Origin: BCD1 sp965230565
GTDB lineage: Bacteria > Bacteroidota > Bacteroidia > Chitinophagales > Saprospiraceae
DNA length: 64,000 nucleotides
Reading direction: 5' to 3'
Assembly: GCA_965230565.1 (NCBI GenBank)
Contig: CBDDLH010000015.1
Location: forward strand, 186,001 to 250,000
Below the pieces are notes generated by a model. It made no database searches. It was given only the letters and a program-made list of their open reading frames with translations, and was not told the DNA's origin. The translations under genes were made by a program, and so were the position numbers. The stretch's first letter is position 1. Each line of letters starts with the position of its first letter. Positions 60,984 to 64,000 of the stretch are shown in pieces.

Positions 60984-63695
60984 ATGAGAAGATATCTGTC
61001 CTGTTTATTTTTTATTTGTATTGCTACGCTAACTTTCGCCCAGGTCGATGTACCACTCGACATCAATACCGGCATAAGCCAGGGCAATATTGGTATATCC
61101 CACACAGCCTTCGACATTGGCAATTATCCGGATATTTTTGACGGAAACGACAACACCCTTGCCAGAACGGCCAATATCAACCCTATGGTCATCACGCTCG
61201 ATTTTACCAACCCCGTCAATTTGAAATCCTGCCGGATGCTCATGACCCACGGAAACGGGAGTGCTACCCTGGAAGTGGCTGATAATCTCACTGACCTCAA
61301 CGACCAATCTGGAAGCTATGCCCTTATATTCACCGGGGAATATTTACCAGACGGTACACCCATCACCGTTCCTTTTTCAGTCATCACCAAAAAGATCGTC
61401 CGATTGACTGCACACAAGGTCACCGGCGATGATTATGTACACCTCAATGAATGGCAACTCACCGTAGAGGCCCAGGTCGATGAATTACACCTGGCCAATG
61501 ATACTGAAACCATCCTCGAAGGCTTCAGTAAAACACTCGAAGCGACTGGCACCGACAACACCATGAACCTAAGCTTTCCTATGGAAAATGAATGGTTGGA
61601 TTGGTCTTCTACAAATGAAGATGTCGCTGTTGTCAGTTCATCAGGTGTCCTGACCGGAATCGCAGAGGGCAGTTGTTTTGTAGAAGCTGTTTATGAACAG
61701 GCAGATGCTACCATCGAGGTAACAGTCATCCAGGATGCGAATGCTCCCGACATCGGCCTTTGTTATATCAAACGATTACCGGAAATGGATTATGTCGAAA
61801 ACAGCCCTAATCCCGATATCGACGGCTGGCCGGCTGTAGACCAAACGATACAATGGCGGGCCTATGTGAAAAACTGGTCACCAAACACCCTCGAAAATAT
61901 TTCCTACGAATGGTCACTCGATGGTACGGTCATAGAAACGGGCAGCATTCCGCTTATTATGCCTTACACCAAAGCTTTTGCGGAACTGGATTACGACTGG
62001 ACTTTTGATCGTCATCAGCTCACCTTTACCATTGATACCGACGATGATTTTGCTGAAGTAAATGAAACCAACAACAGTCTGACCGTATTCACCGATGCCA
62101 TCAGTATAAACCTTTATGTAGAACAATCGGTCTACGACTACTTCCGGCAACATCAATCGGAATTAGGTGTAGGCACCAATTCCTGGGAGGATTGGGCACA
62201 AAAACTGCACATCAATCGCTGGAATCAGATGTTCGCCGAGGCCATACACCCCGAAACGCCTGAAGGCGTACTCGACCGCATAAGACTCGACAGCATCATC
62301 CTTGTCCCGGACGGCGCTTTACCGCTAAACGGAGGCTATCCCAGCAACAACCCCAATTCCGAAGACCGAACAGTCGACCTTCAATGGGGGTTCCCCGCTA
62401 CCCTGCTCGACGGAAGCTTCTATGCCAATACGACCACAGCTAACGACAGCAATCCATTCTTCTTCGAAGGAAGTTTGCTGCACGAACTGGGACACGCCCG
62501 CTACCTGATCGATAATTACGGATTTGATGTCTCCTATGGCCCGGCAGGAGGACCGTACAATATTGACATCATGGAAGACGGTGCACCTGTGGCCGGTTCT
62601 GAATATATGCCTTTCATCGCCTGGGATGTTGTTCATTATAACGATTTCCCGGGCCTTATGAGTGGCGACTACGCAACTGTTGACCTTTATCCGGCCATGG
62701 CCCTCAACCTCATTGCCGGACATCGCGCCGTTTGTGGCAATATGAATGCTCCGTGTAACATCGGCATTTTCATGAACGACCTGCCTGCGCAAAACCGAAT
62801 CACCCTCAGGGAACAGGATGGCGACATGCTCGATAATGCTGATGTACAATTCTTCCGGGCGGAAGGTAATGGAAGTAGCTGGTATGGAAAATATTATGAT
62901 AATATGGCAGACCTGGAGTTCACTTCCGACGAAAACGGGCAGATACTCGTAGGCCAATGCCCTTTCAGTGCCGACGGCCAGATCCACCACACCTACGGCA
63001 TCTCAAATGGCGTGATCATCGTCAGAGTGGAAAGAGGCAGTCAAATTTGCTACGCTTTTCTGGAATCTACTCTTTTCAATATCCAATACTGGCTCGGCAA
63101 TACGGCAATGGGGGAATATGAGCTCGATTGTCATTGTGTACCTTCGTTGCCGGTGACGCTTATTGATTTTAGTGCAAATGTGAAAGAAAGATCAGTGCTA
63201 TTAACCTGGCAAACAGCATCAGAATTCAATAATGCCGGGTTTGAAATCCAGCGCAGGCAAGAAGGAACACAGCAATTCGAAACAATAGGATGGATAAACG
63301 GCCATGGTGACAGCCAGGAAACACAAACCTATGAATGGGAGGATGCAACTGTAGAAAAAGGCATTACCTATTATTACCGGTTGATGCAGGTGGATTTTGA
63401 CGGTAACCGGAATTTCTCTGAAGTGGTATCTGCAAAACTTGGCGATGGGAATTTTCTCACTTTTAATATTTTACCAAACCCGGCAAAAGATCTGGTAACC
63501 GTTCAGATAAAAGGAGCAGACCTTGAAAATGTGGAACTCGAAGTAATTGATATCAATGGCAAGATCGTATACCGTAGTTTGGAACCCTTACGGGAAACGA
63601 CAACCATTGATCTTGGCTTTCTGCCTTCCGGGTTGTTTTTCGTCAGGCTCAAGGGGAAATTGATGAGTCAGGTTCGTCGTTTGATGCTGGAGTGA
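60984..63695 (+). CDS. Secreted metzincin-like protein with Big2, CARDB-like and T9SS sorting domains
   Basis: The ATG at 60984 gives the signal peptide MRRYLSCLFFICIATLTFAQ; a start at 60945 would add 13 residues. The 903-aa protein has an N-terminal discoidin-like beta domain (~20-160), a Big2-type domain (~165-255, VAVVSSSGVLTGIAEGS) and a CARDB-like domain (~270-375, ETGSIPLI...EVNETNNSLTV). A zinc-peptidase-like region carries HELGHARYLID (His500, Glu501, His504, Asp510), followed by IDIMEDG (Met530), which could be a Met-turn. A FN3-like domain (LTWQTASEFNNAGFEIQR) and a T9SS type A tail (ILPNPAKDLVTVQI...) complete it. Export and surface attachment or release by T9SS are expected. Proteolysis is inferred, not shown. 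Confidence 0.85.
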   Translation: MRRYLSCLFFICIATLTFAQVDVPLDINTGISQGNIGISHTAFDIGNYPDIFDGNDNTLARTANINPMVITLDFTNPVNLKSCRMLMTHGNGSATLEVADNLTDLNDQSGSYALIFTGEYLPDGTPITVPFSVITKKIVRLTAHKVTGDDYVHLNEWQLTVEAQVDELHLANDTETILEGFSKTLEATGTDNTMNLSFPMENEWLDWSSTNEDVAVVSSSGVLTGIAEGSCFVEAVYEQADATIEVTVIQDANAPDIGLCYIKRLPEMDYVENSPNPDIDGWPAVDQTIQWRAYVKNWSPNTLENISYEWSLDGTVIETGSIPLIMPYTKAFAELDYDWTFDRHQLTFTIDTDDDFAEVNETNNSLTVFTDAISINLYVEQSVYDYFRQHQSELGVGTNSWEDWAQKLHINRWNQMFAEAIHPETPEGVLDRIRLDSIILVPDGALPLNGGYPSNNPNSEDRTVDLQWGFPATLLDGSFYANTTTANDSNPFFFEGSLLHELGHARYLIDNYGFDVSYGPAGGPYNIDIMEDGAPVAGSEYMPFIAWDVVHYNDFPGLMSGDYATVDLYPAMALNLIAGHRAVCGNMNAPCNIGIFMNDLPAQNRITLREQDGDMLDNADVQFFRAEGNGSSWYGKYYDNMADLEFTSDENGQILVGQCPFSADGQIHHTYGISNGVIIVRVERGSQICYAFLESTLFNIQYWLGNTAMGEYELDCHCVPSLPVTLIDFSANVKERSVLLTWQTASEFNNAGFEIQRRQEGTQQFETIGWINGHGDSQETQTYEWEDATVEKGITYYYRLMQVDFDGNRNFSEVVSAKLGDGNFLTFNILPNPAKDLVTVQIKGADLENVELEVIDINGKIVYRSLEPLRETTTIDLGFLPSGLFFVRLKGKLMSQVRRLMLE

Positions 63696-63769
63696 AGGAG
63701 AGAGTCTTACTATCGGTTGTTTATTGAAACACATAGTCATATAGTTCACAAAGCATAATAAACCAGCAA

Positions 63770-64000
63770 CTAATACCTTTCGTCTTCAACATAAGGCAAC
63801 CTTTCCATACTGATCACCTCCACGGACGGAAAGCCGAAATCTTCCGTCACCTTGCCTTTGATGAAATAGATGCCTTTGCCTCGAAAGGGGTTTCGTTTGA
63901 GGAAGTTAGGGAAATGAGTGGTGTCAAAAAAATGACCATCGCGATCGATCCAGGTTCCGAAAGCCATGAGCTTGGCGTTGGAGGTATGCACTTTTTTCTG
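63770..64000 (-). CDS. dnaE: DNA polymerase III subunit alpha-like, C-terminal end (partial)
   Basis: Only the last ~76 codons are in the window; the gene runs off the right edge (63992-64000 are still in frame). The segment KLMAFGTWIDRDGHFFDTTHFP, followed by NPFRGKGIYFIKGKV and EDFGFPSVEVISMERLPY, matches the OB-fold C-terminal region of DnaE-type polymerases of Bacteroidota. Which DnaE type (replicative or error-prone) cannot be decided from this end. It is convergent with the metzincin-like gene. No terminator hairpin was recognised in the 75-bp gap. Confidence 0.7.
   Translation of the reverse strand, partial: QKKVHTSNAKLMAFGTWIDRDGHFFDTTHFPNFLKRNPFRGKGIYFIKGKVTEDFGFPSVEVISMERLPYVEDERY

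Noticed and set aside
62325..62990. 221-codon minus-strand frame
   Set aside because: Antisense of the metzincin-like gene; the plus-strand frame has the signal peptide, domains and T9SS tail.

Overview
The window looks like a chromosomal segment of a Bacteroidota bacterium, most likely of the Saprospiraceae/Saprospiria type. The evidence is type IX secretion (T9SS) C-terminal sorting tails of both the A type (PNP...GxY) and the B type (AFSPNGDGxND...DRWGN), giant SprB-, HYR- and FG-GAP/UnbV-containing surface proteins, Bacteroidota-type promoters (TTG-N20-TAnnTTTG), few Shine-Dalgarno sequences, and DUF4249 and DUF2795 family genes. All family names come from reading the translations; no database search was run.

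Region 1 (1-13837, minus strand) is a tandem pair of giant adhesin-like genes. Their last ~5.1 kb are nearly identical (1-5126 against 6972-12096), but their N-terminal FG-GAP/UnbV heads differ. The upstream copy (6809-13837) is intact. The downstream copy has a one-base net insertion near 1776 that stops it before its C-terminal tail.

Region 2 (13838-41160) is mixed core and accessory sequence: mltG, panB, a DUF4249 lipoprotein, a LOG-family protein, an M1 peptidase, an AT-rich orphan lipoprotein flanked by an inverted repeat, an M4 (thermolysin-type) T9SS peptidase with a frameshift before its sorting tail, an M15 carboxypeptidase, mnmG, a D-2-hydroxyacid dehydrogenase, an ATE/Bpt-like aminoacyl-tRNA-protein transferase, a UbiD-family decarboxylase, an HGSNAT/COG4299 membrane acyltransferase, cmk, an orphan helical protein, a DUF2795 protein, a transglutaminase-like protein, queA and a MacB/FtsX-type permease.

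Region 3 (41187-57601, minus strand) is a 16-kb block of surface-protein genes in one orientation. It holds a choice-of-anchor-L/Calx-beta/SprB adhesin with a type B tail (broken by two frameshifts), a 1658-aa protein of about 16 degenerate SprB-like repeats with a type A tail, an FN3 protein, a 1127-aa beta-rich protein of unknown family, and a small lipoprotein.

Region 4 (57700-64000) carries two tandem-domain universal stress proteins, a four-helix membrane protein, a secreted metzincin-like protein with Big2/CARDB-like domains and a T9SS tail, and the 3' end of a dnaE-like gene.

The main oddities are four frameshifts, all in T9SS cargo genes; head-swapped tandem adhesins; several families of degenerate short tandem repeats at gene borders; and an uncharacterised lipoprotein/1127-aa/FN3 gene trio. 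No tRNA, rRNA, CRISPR array, insertion sequence or phage gene was seen.
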